64,000 bases of DNA from Pseudomonas synxantha BG33R. GTDB lineage: Bacteria > Pseudomonadota > Gammaproteobacteria > Pseudomonadales > Pseudomonadaceae. The translations under genes and the position numbers were made by a program. The DNA lies in the NCBI RefSeq assembly GCF_000263715.2, contig NZ_CM001514.1, positions 296,936 to 360,935 on the forward strand, given 5' to 3'. The notes under the pieces are model-generated. The model saw only the letters and a list, made by a program, of their open reading frames with translations. It did not search any database and was not told where the DNA came from. Shown piece by piece: positions 52,092-61,512 of this stretch; position 1 is the stretch's first letter; each line of letters begins with the position of its first letter.

Positions 52092-52895
52092 TTAAGGCGC
52101 GGTGCGTATGACGCTCAATCGCCCGATCACCGGCAGTTTTCCAAGCAACCCGAACACCGGCGCGGTTACCCGCAACAGGAACCCCGACACCTTCGCCGCA
52201 AACGGCGTGTAATACCCCCACCCCAGCGCCAACAGCGCCAGCAGTACGCCACCGATGTAATCGTCCTGACCCCAGTGCGCGCCCGCAACCAGGCGCGGCA
52301 TCATGAACAGCAGCGCCAGGCCCCAGATCACCAGCACCTGGCCGATGCGCTTGGCAAATACGGTCATGAACATCCCCCAGATCAACAGCACCGAGGCATG
52401 GTCGCCCGGGAAGCTCTGGCTGGAACGGTCCTTCAACTCCCAGGTTTTCTCCAGCCCCGGGAAAAAATCACTCATCTGAATCGCGCCGCTGATCACCATG
52501 GATGGGCTGCTGTGCTGCCAGCCCATATGCGCCGCGAGTTTGGAGAACAACATTCGAATAAACAGCAACAGCAGCAGAATGCCGAGAAAACCAAAAAACG
52601 CCTGGCGCACCTGCACGGCCTTGAACACCCAGTCACCGCGGATCAGCAGCGTCAGCAAAATAACGCCGACCACTGCATCAAACGGCCGCAGACTGGCCAC
52701 GGCCCACACATGCAGCCAGGTCGAATGGGTGGCCAGCGGGCCATTGAGCAGATGAAACAGCCACTCGTCGAAAATCACACACAGCATCTGGCCCGTGGGC
52801 CACAGCCAAAAACACAGCAGTCCGATAGCGAGTAGATTGCAAAGAGCCCATCGCCGGAGGTTCCAGTTGGCTTGGAACAAACCCGGATTGTTCAT
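52092..52895 (-). CDS. PAP2-family phosphatase
   Basis: A 267-residue integral membrane phosphatase with about six helices. PAP2 motifs are KDRSSQSFPGDHASV (motifs 1-2, S-x-P-G-D-H) and PRLVAGAHWGQDDYIGG (motif 3, with the nucleophile histidine). It may dephosphorylate lipid A, undecaprenyl pyrophosphate or phosphatidylglycerophosphate; the exact lipid cannot be read from sequence. It lies between hslR and hslO, as in the recalled P. aeruginosa order (PA5194). Confidence 0.85.
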   Translation of the reverse strand: MNNPGLFQANWNLRRWALCNLLAIGLLCFWLWPTGQMLCVIFDEWLFHLLNGPLATHSTWLHVWAVASLRPFDAVVGVILLTLLIRGDWVFKAVQVRQAFFGFLGILLLLLFIRMLFSKLAAHMGWQHSSPSMVISGAIQMSDFFPGLEKTWELKDRSSQSFPGDHASVLLIWGMFMTVFAKRIGQVLVIWGLALLFMMPRLVAGAHWGQDDYIGGVLLALLALGWGYYTPFAAKVSGFLLRVTAPVFGLLGKLPVIGRLSVIRTAP

Positions 52896-53019
52896 AAACT
52901 GTCCCTCATCGCTCTATTCAGCTCCTTGAATTCAGGAGAAGTCGCACCAAGATGGTGCTAAAGCGTTTAATTTTATAAACCTTGTAATCATTTTGTCATC
53001 ACTTCAGATACCCAGACCT

Positions 53020-53922
53020 ATGACTGATCTACCGGATACCGACTTCACCCAACGCTTCATCTTCGATGAGAGCGATGCCCGCGGCGAGATGGTGTCGTTG
53101 GAGCTCAGCTATGCCGAAGTCCTTGCCAAGCACGCCTACCCGGAGCCGGTCGCGCAATTGCTCGGCGAGCTGATGGCCGCCGCGGCGCTGCTGGTTGGCA
53201 CCATGAAGTTCGACGGGTTGCTGATCTTGCAGGCCCGTTCTGAAGGGCCGGTGCCCATGTTGATGATCGAGTGCTCCAGCGAGCGCGAAATCCGTGGCCT
53301 GGCCCGTTATGAAGCCGACCAGATCGCCGCGGACGCCACCTTGGCCGACCTGATGCCCAATGGCGTCCTGGCACTCACCGTCGACCCGACCGAAGGCCAA
53401 CGCTACCAGGGCATTGTCGACCTCGATGGCCAAACCCTGTCGGAGTGCTTCACCAACTACTTCGTAATGTCCCAGCAGGTGGGCACCAAGTTCTGGCTTA
53501 ACGCCGACGGCAAACGTGCCCGTGGTTTGCTGGTGCAACAATTGCCGGCCGATCGCATCAAGGATGAGGATGATCGTGCCGAAAGCTGGCGGCATATCAT
53601 CGCCTTGGCTGACACGTTGAAGGCCGAAGAACTGCTGGGCCTGGACAACGAAACCATCCTGCACCGCCTTTACCATGAAGAGGCTGTGCGGCTGTTTGAC
53701 TCGCAAGCCTTGCACTTTCATTGCAGCTGTTCGCGCGAGCGTTCGGGCAACGCCTTGGTCAGCCTGGGCCTGGAAGATGCGCAAAATCTGGTGGTGGAAC
53801 ACGGCGGCCATATCGAGATCGATTGCCAGTTCTGCAACCAGCGCTACCTGTTCGATGCCGCTGATGTAGCCCAATTGTTCGCCGGAGCGGGCATCGACAC
53901 CCCTTCCGACACCCGCCACTAA
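53020..53922 (+). CDS. hslO: Redox-regulated chaperone Hsp33
   Basis: Holdase chaperone switched on by oxidation and unfolding. The 300-residue protein has the Hsp33 N-terminal domain ([43 protein letters not shown]) and the C-terminal zinc-binding redox switch C235-x-C237 and C269-x2-C272 ([28 protein letters not shown]). The ATG at 53020 has no strong ribosome-binding site; the frame opens farther upstream but with non-family sequence. It is upstream of pckA on the same strand. Confidence 0.94.
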   Translation: MTDLPDTDFTQRFIFDESDARGEMVSLELSYAEVLAKHAYPEPVAQLLGELMAAAALLVGTMKFDGLLILQARSEGPVPMLMIECSSEREIRGLARYEADQIAADATLADLMPNGVLALTVDPTEGQRYQGIVDLDGQTLSECFTNYFVMSQQVGTKFWLNADGKRARGLLVQQLPADRIKDEDDRAESWRHIIALADTLKAEELLGLDNETILHRLYHEEAVRLFDSQALHFHCSCSRERSGNALVSLGLEDAQNLVVEHGGHIEIDCQFCNQRYLFDAADVAQLFAGAGIDTPSDTRH

Positions 53923-54009
53923 AACGTTTAAGCACAGGTAAATCACCTGACAAACGCCGGATTAGAGGTGTTCTGACGGGAGGGCCCTACTCTTTTTGGG
54001 CTTTTCTGG

Positions 54010-55643
<1,634 letters not shown>

Positions 55644-55658
55644 GACTCAGCTGTTGTG

Positions 55659-55688
55659 AAAAAGCCGCCTCCTGTAGGCGGCTTTTTT
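55659..55688 (+). terminator. Intrinsic terminator after pckA
   Basis: AAAAAGCCGCC (55659-55669) and GGCGGCTTTTTT (55677-55688) form an eleven-base stem with a seven-base loop ending in T residues. The symmetric A/T tails mean it could also end the convergent DMT-permease transcript from the right. Confidence 0.93.
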
Positions 55689-55700
55689 GTGCGCGCAGGG

Positions 55701-56564
55701 TTAGTGGGCGATGTGCAGCAGCACCGCGCCGACCAGCACCAGCACAACCCCGAGCACCTGTACCGCCGACAAGCGCTCCTTGAAAAACACAAACCCCAGG
55801 ATCGCCGCAATACCGCCCGATAGCGTACTGATCACCGTCACCACCGATACCGACCCTGCCATCGCACCCCACGAAAACGCCGAGAACCCGCCGAGGTTCA
55901 TCAGGCTCGCACCGGTCAACGTCGCGCAATTTTTCAGCGGTGGGATCTTCAGGCCGTCCTTGATCTTCAGCACCATCACCACCAGCACGCACAGGCCCAC
56001 CAGGTACCCCAACCACAACATGGTGATCGGCCCCAGTGCCGGCAGGGTGTAGCGACCTTGCAGCCAGAAACTGGTGCCGTACAGCGTTGCTGCGAGCATG
56101 GCGTAGGCGATGGACAGGCGCGGGTTGTTGTGGGGCGTGCCGTTGTCCTTGTGGATGCTGGACAGGATCACGCCGATCACGCACAGGGCGATGCAGCCCA
56201 GTTGTATCAGGCTGATGTGCTCACCGCTGGCCCAGGACAGCAGGGTGGTCACCACGCCATAGGACGTGACCAATGGCGCGACGATGGCGGCTTTGCCCAG
56301 GGCGAAAGCCTTGGACAGCGCGAGGGCTCCAGAGACGGTCAGCAGGGCCGCTGCGATGCCCAGGAGCCAGACGCTCAACGGCGCATCGATGGATTTGAAC
56401 AGGAAGGCCGGGAAAATGACCAGCAGCAGAGTCATGATCAGAAAGCCAAGGGCCTGGCCAAAATACACCGCGCGTTTAACGCCAACGGCGCGAGCGTTGA
56501 GGCCCACCAGAAAGTCCGTGCCACCCCAGAGCAGGGCGGCCAGCAGGCCCATTAGTACGTCCAT
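55701..56564 (-). CDS. DMT-superfamily permease (EamA type)
   Basis: A 287-residue transporter with ten predicted membrane helices in two repeated EamA halves. The first begins MDVLMGLLAALLWGGTDFLVGLNARAVG. The second includes SIAYAMLAATLYGTSFWLQGRYTLP and ends GGIAAILGFVFFKERLSAVQVLGVVLVLVGAVLLHIAH. Substrate is unknown; relatives export amino acids or other small metabolites. Convergent with pckA; stands alone, bounded by a REP pair upstream. Confidence 0.85.
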   Translation of the reverse strand: MDVLMGLLAALLWGGTDFLVGLNARAVGVKRAVYFGQALGFLIMTLLLVIFPAFLFKSIDAPLSVWLLGIAAALLTVSGALALSKAFALGKAAIVAPLVTSYGVVTTLLSWASGEHISLIQLGCIALCVIGVILSSIHKDNGTPHNNPRLSIAYAMLAATLYGTSFWLQGRYTLPALGPITMLWLGYLVGLCVLVVMVLKIKDGLKIPPLKNCATLTGASLMNLGGFSAFSWGAMAGSVSVVTVISTLSGGIAAILGFVFFKERLSAVQVLGVVLVLVGAVLLHIAH

Positions 56565-56608
56565 GTAAGATCCCTGTTATGCACACTGCTCGCCAGATTA
56601 GCGCAGAA

Positions 56609-56705
56609 CCAATGTGGGAGGGGGCTTGCTCCCGATAGCGGTGGGTCAGCTATAGATAAGCTGACTGATTCACCGCGATCGGGAGCAAGCCCCCTCCCAC
56701 ATTGG
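56609..56705. repeat. REP-type inverted pair
   Basis: CCAATGTGGGAGGGGGCTTG mirrored by CAAGCCCCCTCCCACATTGG, with CTCCCGATAGCGGT and ACCGCGATCGGGAG inside. An almost perfect doublet. Confidence 0.9.
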
Positions 56706-56724
56706 TATCTCAGTGCTCTTGGGA

Positions 56725-57081
56725 TCAGCTCAGGTTTTCCAAGGTCTGCGTGTCCCACCTGAGGGTCTTGCTCGCCAGGTAGAGCATGCCGATGGTCAGC
56801 GGTATTTTGTCGCCACGGCCTTTGGCGCGTCGCTTCAAGAATACGTCGAATACCGGCGGCTGAAAGTAACGATAAGCGTCGTAGTCGCTTAGGTCTACCC
56901 CGAAATCCTGTTCCAGCGCCTCCATGAATTGCTTGGCCTCAACGCCATCGCAAGCAAGGTCGAAGTTGAGCGAGGTTTGCAGGCTGATGGTCTTGTGTTT
57001 CGGCAGAGTGAATTCTTCATGCAGCAATTGCAGGAGTTGCTGCATGACAGGATCTTCGGGGAAGTTGGGGGCCAGGTTCAT
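56725..57081 (-). CDS. DUF1493-family protein (acyl-carrier-like fold)
   Basis: A 118-residue protein resembling the DUF1493 family, small proteins with some likeness to acyl carrier proteins. The middle reads TSLNFDLACDGVEAKQFMEALEQDFGVDLSDYDAYRYFQPP, comparable to the region around a carrier's attachment site. However, there is an Asp-Gly (DG) rather than the Asp-Ser-Leu of true acyl carriers, so phosphopantetheine attachment is not expected. The C-terminal KIPLTIGMLYLASKTLRWD is typical of DUF1493. No ribosome-binding site is obvious. Function unknown. Confidence 0.72.
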   Translation of the reverse strand: MNLAPNFPEDPVMQQLLQLLHEEFTLPKHKTISLQTSLNFDLACDGVEAKQFMEALEQDFGVDLSDYDAYRYFQPPVFDVFLKRRAKGRGDKIPLTIGMLYLASKTLRWDTQTLENLS

Positions 57082-57191
57082 GGTGGGTACGTAGGAGTGG
57101 GTGAGGGGGCTGTCGCGTTCAGGTGGTCAGTGGCTTAGAAGTGAGTTTGTTATCGGGCAATAAACAGATAGTTTAATCGTTCGCGCTTCGA

Positions 57192-57791
57192 TCAGACACT
57201 GAGAGGCTTACTGATACACCGCCCAAAAATCGCCTCCAATCCCCGATAATCACACGCCACCGCATCAATATTCGCGGGTATCCATGCCGCGTGTTTCACC
57301 AGCCACCAATTCACCGAAAATCCCGCATTCACGATGATCTGTTCAAACAGGATCCGCTGAGCCCGTCCATTGCCTTCACGGAAGGGATGGATGACATTCA
57401 GATCGCCATAAGCTTCAGCGATGTGGTGAACGAGATCGGCCTGGGACGCGCCGGTATACCAATTGGATTCCTGCATATGCCGAATGATCTTCGCCGCTTC
57501 CGGCGGGATGCGCTCCGGGGTGCAGAACAGCGTCTCACCTTTCTGGATGTTGACGCTGCGCAGTTCACCGGCCCAATCGTAGATGTCACCGAACAGGATG
57601 CGGTGGATGTGTTGCAGACGTTCGAGGTCGTAGGGCGGCGGAAACAGCGGAAGATTGCCTACTGCAATCTCGGATAACTCCCGCTCTGCCTCGTGCAGGC
57701 GGTGTTCATCGAGCAAATCGAGGCGGTTGCGCAGGACGCTGCTACCGGGGTAGCAGTGCGGGTCCTGGCCCACCCCGTATTTGTCGAGCAT
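57192..57791 (-). CDS. fic: Fic-domain AMP-transferase toxin
   Basis: A 199-residue Fic protein. The active site is HPFREGNGR (135-143) followed by R146, matching the HxFx(D/E)GNGRxxR motif needed for AMP transfer onto target hydroxyls. The flap region is RSVNIQKGETLFC. No inhibitory S/TxxxE(G/N) helix is present in the protein itself, as expected of class I Fic toxins controlled by a separate antitoxin, which is encoded just upstream. Related FicT toxins modify DNA gyrase and topoisomerase IV. The ATG overlaps the antitoxin stop (TGATG). Confidence 0.92.
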   Translation of the reverse strand: MLDKYGVGQDPHCYPGSSVLRNRLDLLDEHRLHEAERELSEIAVGNLPLFPPPYDLERLQHIHRILFGDIYDWAGELRSVNIQKGETLFCTPERIPPEAAKIIRHMQESNWYTGASQADLVHHIAEAYGDLNVIHPFREGNGRAQRILFEQIIVNAGFSVNWWLVKHAAWIPANIDAVACDYRGLEAIFGRCISKPLSV

Positions 57792-57961
57792 CAGCGCGAG
57801 GTGTTGCGGTACTTGGCAAGGACGGCTTCGCGGGTCGGCAGGGGCTTGTCGACATCGGCCGGTTGGGTATCGAACCCTTCCAGGCGCAGGCTGGCCAGAT
57901 AATTGGAGCGGCGGATCTTGTGATAGTGATCCTGTTTTTGCTCAAACGTCAGTTCGCTCAT
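57791..57961 (-). CDS. yhfG: YhfG/FicA-type antitoxin
   Basis: A 56-residue antitoxin. Starting at 57961 (AGGAG upstream) the protein reads MSELTFEQKQDHYHKIRRSN and contains S24-L-R-L-E28-G29, the (S/T)xxxE(G/N) inhibitory motif whose glutamate blocks ATP positioning in Fic partners. It is immediately upstream of and overlaps fic, so the antitoxin is made first. A longer frame runs upstream to 58051 but lacks a ribosome-binding site. This is a complete, apparently functional class I Fic toxin-antitoxin pair. Confidence 0.88.
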   Translation of the reverse strand: MSELTFEQKQDHYHKIRRSNYLASLRLEGFDTQPADVDKPLPTREAVLAKYRNTSR

Positions 57962-58228
57962 TGCAGCGTACTCCTGGTTAGCAAGGCTTTGATTGTAGCG
58001 CAATGCATCAGGGGGAAGGCAGGATAAAAACCAAGTCGTAACCTGTATCAAAAACCCGCCGAAGATCTTAATTCAATGTGAGTTTTCGCAATATTCCCCG
58101 TCGGCCCTGGGCCATCCCCTGCCTGTGTATCATCCTGTCTCTTATTTTCTTGCGACCTTTCTCGATTCGCCGAACTTACTGGGCTACGTTTTTAAGCCAC
58201 GTTCAGCGGTCAATGGAGTGACAGCCTT

Positions 58229-60166
58229 ATGCACGACACCCTCCAGCAGGTCTTTGGTTATCCACAGTTTCGCCTGGGCCAGGAAGAGACGGTGAGCGCC
58301 GTCCTGGCCGGGCGTTCGGCAGCAGCAATTTTCCCTACGGGGTCGGGTAAATCTTTGTGCTACCAGCTGTCGGCGGTGCTGCTGCCGCACCTGACGTTGG
58401 TGGTCTCACCCTTGTTGGCGTTGATGCAGGATCAATTGGGGTTCCTGCAGCGCCATGGCATTTCGGCGGGCAGTATCGATTCGGCCCAGAGCCGTGATGA
58501 GGCCAACGATGTGATGGCCCGTGCGCGTTCGGGCGAGTTGAAAATCCTGATGATTTCGGTGGAGCGCTTGAAGAACGAGCGCTTTCGTAACTTTTTGCAC
58601 AGCGTGCAGATCTCGCTGCTGGTGGTGGACGAGGCGCACTGTATCTCCGAATGGGGCCACAACTTCCGCCCGGACTATTTGAAGCTGCCGGACTACCAGC
58701 GCCAGTTCAATATCCCGCAAGCGTTGCTGCTGACAGCTACGGCCACGCCCAAGGTGATTGCCGACATGCAGGCCAAGTTCGCGATTGCTCCGGGTGACGT
58801 GGTCACCACAGGCTTCTACCGGCCCAACCTCAACCTGCTGGTGGAGCCGGTCAGCGGCCAGGACAAGCGTCGCCGGCTGGTGGAGTGGATGAGAGAGCGG
58901 CCCGACCAGCCGAGCATTGTCTACGTCACCTTGCAGAAAACCGCCGAGCAGATTGCCGAGCATCTGAATCGCCATGGTATTCAGGCCGAGGCCTACCACG
59001 CGGGCTTGCCCCACGATAAACGCGAGGGCATCCAGCAGCGGTTCATGGGTGGGCGCTCCAATTGCATTGTCGCGACGATCGCGTTCGGCATGGGCATCGA
59101 TAAAAGCGATATCCGCAATGTGGTGCACTTCGACCTGCCAAAGTCCATCGAGAACTACAGCCAGGAAATCGGCCGTGCAGGGCGTGACGGGCAGCCGTCG
59201 GATTGCCTGGTGTTGGCCAATCGCGACAGCCTCAATGTGCTGGAAAATTTCGTCTACGGCGACACGCCGGAGCAAGAGGGCATTGGCCGTGTCCTCGAGG
59301 AGTTGCAGACCGCACGCAGTGAAGGGCAGTGGGAGTTCCTGCTCAGGTCGTTGTCCGATCACAGCAATATTCGCGAGTTGCCACTCAAGACGCTGCTGGT
59401 GCAGTTGGAACTCAAGGGTGTGATCGCGCCGCGCTACGCGTTTTATGCCGAATACCGTTTCAAGTACCTGGTCGAGCCCGACGCTTTGCTCGCACGTTTT
59501 TCCGGCGAGCGGCAGCAGTTCGTCGCGGCAATCATCCAGGTGTGCAAGCGTGCGAAAACCTGGGCAACGGTGGATTTCGACGCGCTGTATCAACAGCACA
59601 ATGCCGAGCGCAGCCGTGTGGTAAAGGCGCTGGATTATTTCCAGGAGCAGGGCCTGATCGAGCTGGAAAGCAAGCAGATGACCGAGGTCTACAGTTTGCT
59701 CGACACCGATTTCGAACCACAAACCTTGAGCGCTGAGTTATACACAGGCTTCAAGCAACACGAGGTGACGGAGGTAGCGCGGATTCACGCCATGCTCGAC
59801 CTGTTCGCCACCGAGCACTGCCTGGGGCAGCGCCTGGCGCAGTACTTTGGTGATGAAAACGCTCCCCAGCGTTGTGGACATTGTTCGGTGTGCCACGGCC
59901 ATGTCGCGTATCTGCCGCCTCCGCCAAGCCTGCCGCCGCTTGTGGATAAAAGCTTCATGGGGCTGTGCGGCGATTTTATCCACAGGCATCATGAGCACAC
60001 TGGCGAGCTACCCAGTGCCGAGCGGCTGACGCGGTTTCTTGGCGGTATCAGCGTGCCGTTGTTTACCAAGTTGAAGGCGCGGGGCATTCCCGGTTTCGCC
60101 GCGCTGGAGGACTACCCCTACGCCGAAGTGCGCGAATGGGCCCGCGCTCAATTAGACCTACTCTGA
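58229..60166 (+). CDS. recQ: RecQ-family ATP-dependent DNA helicase
   Basis: A 645-residue superfamily 2 helicase. N-terminal part: QFRLGQEETVSAVLAGRSAAAIFPTGSGKSLCYQ (Walker A 36-42), DEAH box at 134-137 (VVDEAHCISEWGHNFRPDY), and TATATPKV. Second RecA-like part: ATIAFGMGIDKSDIRNVVHFDLPKSIENYSQEIGRAGRDGQPSDC. A zinc-cluster motif RCGHCSVC follows near residue 545, then a C-terminal segment unlike the usual HRDC domain. It may be a second, shorter RecQ in the genome. GGAG precedes the ATG; the thioesterase gene follows after 12 bases. Confidence 0.88.
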   Translation: MHDTLQQVFGYPQFRLGQEETVSAVLAGRSAAAIFPTGSGKSLCYQLSAVLLPHLTLVVSPLLALMQDQLGFLQRHGISAGSIDSAQSRDEANDVMARARSGELKILMISVERLKNERFRNFLHSVQISLLVVDEAHCISEWGHNFRPDYLKLPDYQRQFNIPQALLLTATATPKVIADMQAKFAIAPGDVVTTGFYRPNLNLLVEPVSGQDKRRRLVEWMRERPDQPSIVYVTLQKTAEQIAEHLNRHGIQAEAYHAGLPHDKREGIQQRFMGGRSNCIVATIAFGMGIDKSDIRNVVHFDLPKSIENYSQEIGRAGRDGQPSDCLVLANRDSLNVLENFVYGDTPEQEGIGRVLEELQTARSEGQWEFLLRSLSDHSNIRELPLKTLLVQLELKGVIAPRYAFYAEYRFKYLVEPDALLARFSGERQQFVAAIIQVCKRAKTWATVDFDALYQQHNAERSRVVKALDYFQEQGLIELESKQMTEVYSLLDTDFEPQTLSAELYTGFKQHEVTEVARIHAMLDLFATEHCLGQRLAQYFGDENAPQRCGHCSVCHGHVAYLPPPPSLPPLVDKSFMGLCGDFIHRHHEHTGELPSAERLTRFLGGISVPLFTKLKARGIPGFAALEDYPYAEVREWARAQLDLL

Positions 60167-60178
60167 AGAGACTTGCCG

Positions 60179-60610
60179 ATGCCTGACTCAACGCCCTTGC
60201 GCGCCGATTACCGCTATTTCCAGCCGATCACCACACGCTGGCACGACAACGATGCCTACGGCCATGTGAACAACGTCACCTACTACAGCTTTTTCGATAC
60301 GGCGGTGAATACCTACCTGATCGAACAGGGCGGGTTGGATATTCATGACGGTGAAGTGGTGGGGTTTGTAGTGAGTTCGGCCTGTGACTATTTTGCCTCG
60401 ATCGCTTTTCCCGAACGCATTGAAGTCGGGCTACGGGTGGGCAAGTTGGGCAACAGTTCGGTGCAGTATGAGCTGGCGGTGTTCAAGGCAGGCGAAGAAG
60501 AGGCCCGTGCGGCGGGGCGCTTTGTGCATGTGTTTGTGGATCGGGCCTCGAACCAGCCTGTGCCGATACCGGGGATGTTGCGCGAGGCGTTGCAGCGACT
60601 GGTGGTCTGA
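60179..60610 (+). CDS. 4-hydroxybenzoyl-CoA-type (YbgC-like) thioesterase
   Basis: A 143-residue hotdog thioesterase. The catalytic aspartate lies in [27 protein letters not shown], the acyl-CoA thioesterase active-site pattern D-x(2)-GHVNN. The ATG at 60179 has GAAGAG eight bases upstream; an in-frame TTG is two codons before. It lies 12 bases after the helicase gene and is likely co-transcribed, with no obvious functional tie. Substrate unknown. Confidence 0.9.
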   Translation: MPDSTPLRADYRYFQPITTRWHDNDAYGHVNNVTYYSFFDTAVNTYLIEQGGLDIHDGEVVGFVVSSACDYFASIAFPERIEVGLRVGKLGNSSVQYELAVFKAGEEEARAAGRFVHVFVDRASNQPVPIPGMLREALQRLVV

Positions 60611-60624
60611 CCTTGCGGCACCCC

Positions 60625-60653
60625 ATGTGGGAGGGGGCTTGCTCCTCCCACAT
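60625..60653. repeat. Single short REP hairpin
   Basis: ATGTGGGAGG and CCTCCCACAT flank GGGCTTGCT. A truncated copy of the common REP class between convergent genes. Confidence 0.82.
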
Positions 60654-60677
60654 TACTACTGCGGTGCTCTTCAGAGC

Positions 60678-61163
60678 TTACCGATGACGGTAGTGGTGCT
60701 TGTTCTTGCGATGCCCATAGGCATGACCACGGCCCGGATGGCCATCGCGGTAGTAGCGACGGTCGTCACGGTCGCGGTCGCGATAACGGCGGTCGTCGCG
60801 GTCACTTTCGTTACCCATGTAGTTGCCCAGTGCACCGCCCGCGCCACCGCCGGCCGCCGAGCCGATCAGTGCGCCGGTACTGCCGCCGACACTGCGGCCC
60901 ACGACGTTGCCGCCGGCTGCGCCCAGTGCGCCGCCAATGGCGGCTTCGCCACGGCTGCGCTTGTCGGCGCCGACCGCACTACCACCCGCGCCGCCCAGGG
61001 CCGCGCCGATGGTCGAACCGGTATTGCCGCCCAGCTGCTGGCCGACAACAGAACCTAGAACCCCGCCCAATGCGCCGCCTACACCGGCTTCGGTGGTGCC
61101 ACCGGCCATGGCTGCGCCACTGACCAGGCCAAGGGACAACAAGAGAATCGAGGAGAACTTCAT
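60678..61163 (-). CDS. Glycine-zipper-domain exported protein
   Basis: A 161-residue protein with signal peptide MKFSSILLLSLGLVSGAAMA and four glycine-zipper segments rich in GGALGG, GSVVG and GAAGG units (residues about 25-115), followed by a charged Asp/Arg/Tyr/His-rich tail (RDDRRYRDRDRDDRRYYRDG, ending HKHHYRHR-like). Glycine zippers form membrane-associated helices, as in outer-membrane lipoproteins of the SlyB type; this one has no lipobox. Function unknown. It is a single gene. Confidence 0.8.
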   Translation of the reverse strand: MKFSSILLLSLGLVSGAAMAGGTTEAGVGGALGGVLGSVVGQQLGGNTGSTIGAALGGAGGSAVGADKRSRGEAAIGGALGAAGGNVVGRSVGGSTGALIGSAAGGGAGGALGNYMGNESDRDDRRYRDRDRDDRRYYRDGHPGRGHAYGHRKNKHHYRHR

Positions 61164-61263
61164 TCAGGGAAACCTCAAGGGGATGACGGCGCGATCCTGA
61201 GGTTGTATCGGGTCGCTGACAATCGAAATCCGACCGGCGGCAGAGGTTGTATACAATTTGCTA

Positions 61264-61353
61264 AGTTGCTGTTTTGTATGGGGAACTTAAGTTGTTTTTA
61301 CAGGTCTTTAGTTACTTCGGAACGGCCGCTTTTATGCAAAAGCGGCCTTTTTT
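61264..61353 (+). ncRNA. Candidate small RNA ending in an orphan intrinsic terminator
   Basis: The stretch 61258-61353 begins about seven bases after TACAAT and ends in a near-perfect hairpin, GGCCGCTTTT (61324-61333) with AAAAGCGGCC (61338-61347), then TTTTTT. There is no ORF with a ribosome-binding site in it. No known sRNA was recognised; the 5' end is a guess. Confidence 0.3.
61324..61353 (+). terminator. Orphan intrinsic terminator
   Basis: GGCCGCTTTT-ATGC-AAAAGCGGCC is a perfect ten-base stem with a four-base loop, followed by six T residues. The T run is on the + strand, whereas the flanking genes run on the minus strand, so it does not belong to them. Confidence 0.88.
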
Positions 61354-61388
61354 GTGCCTGTAGAATGTGCGGTGCTTGTGCTGGCCTC

Positions 61389-61477
61389 TTCGCGGGCAAG
61401 CCCGCTCCCACATTAGATCGGTCCACACAGTCTCAATGGTGAACCCATCCCAGTGTGGGAGCGGGCTTGCCCGCGAA
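61389..61477. repeat. REP-type inverted pair, GCGGGCAAGCCCGCTCCCAC class
   Basis: TTCGCGGGCAAGCCCGCTCC mirrored by GGAGCGGGCTTGCCCGCGAA, around a 45-base unique centre. A third REP variant in the window. Confidence 0.87.
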
Positions 61478-61512
61478 AGCAGTAGTTCAAGCAACACATA
61501 TCTCGGATCAAG

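Larger units (their letters stand above)
61164..61512. other. Gene-free region with an orphan terminator and a REP pair
   Basis: No convincing protein gene in 349 bases. It includes TACAAT (61252-61257) as a possible -10, a strong + strand terminator at 61324-61353 with no upstream + strand gene within 700 bases, and a REP pair at 61389-61477. A small RNA of about 90 bases ending at the terminator is possible. Confidence 0.4.

Noticed and set aside
61203..61442. Small protein-coding frame over the orphan terminator
   Set aside because: The frame runs through the terminator and into the REP pair, has no ribosome-binding site, and its sequence is not protein-like.
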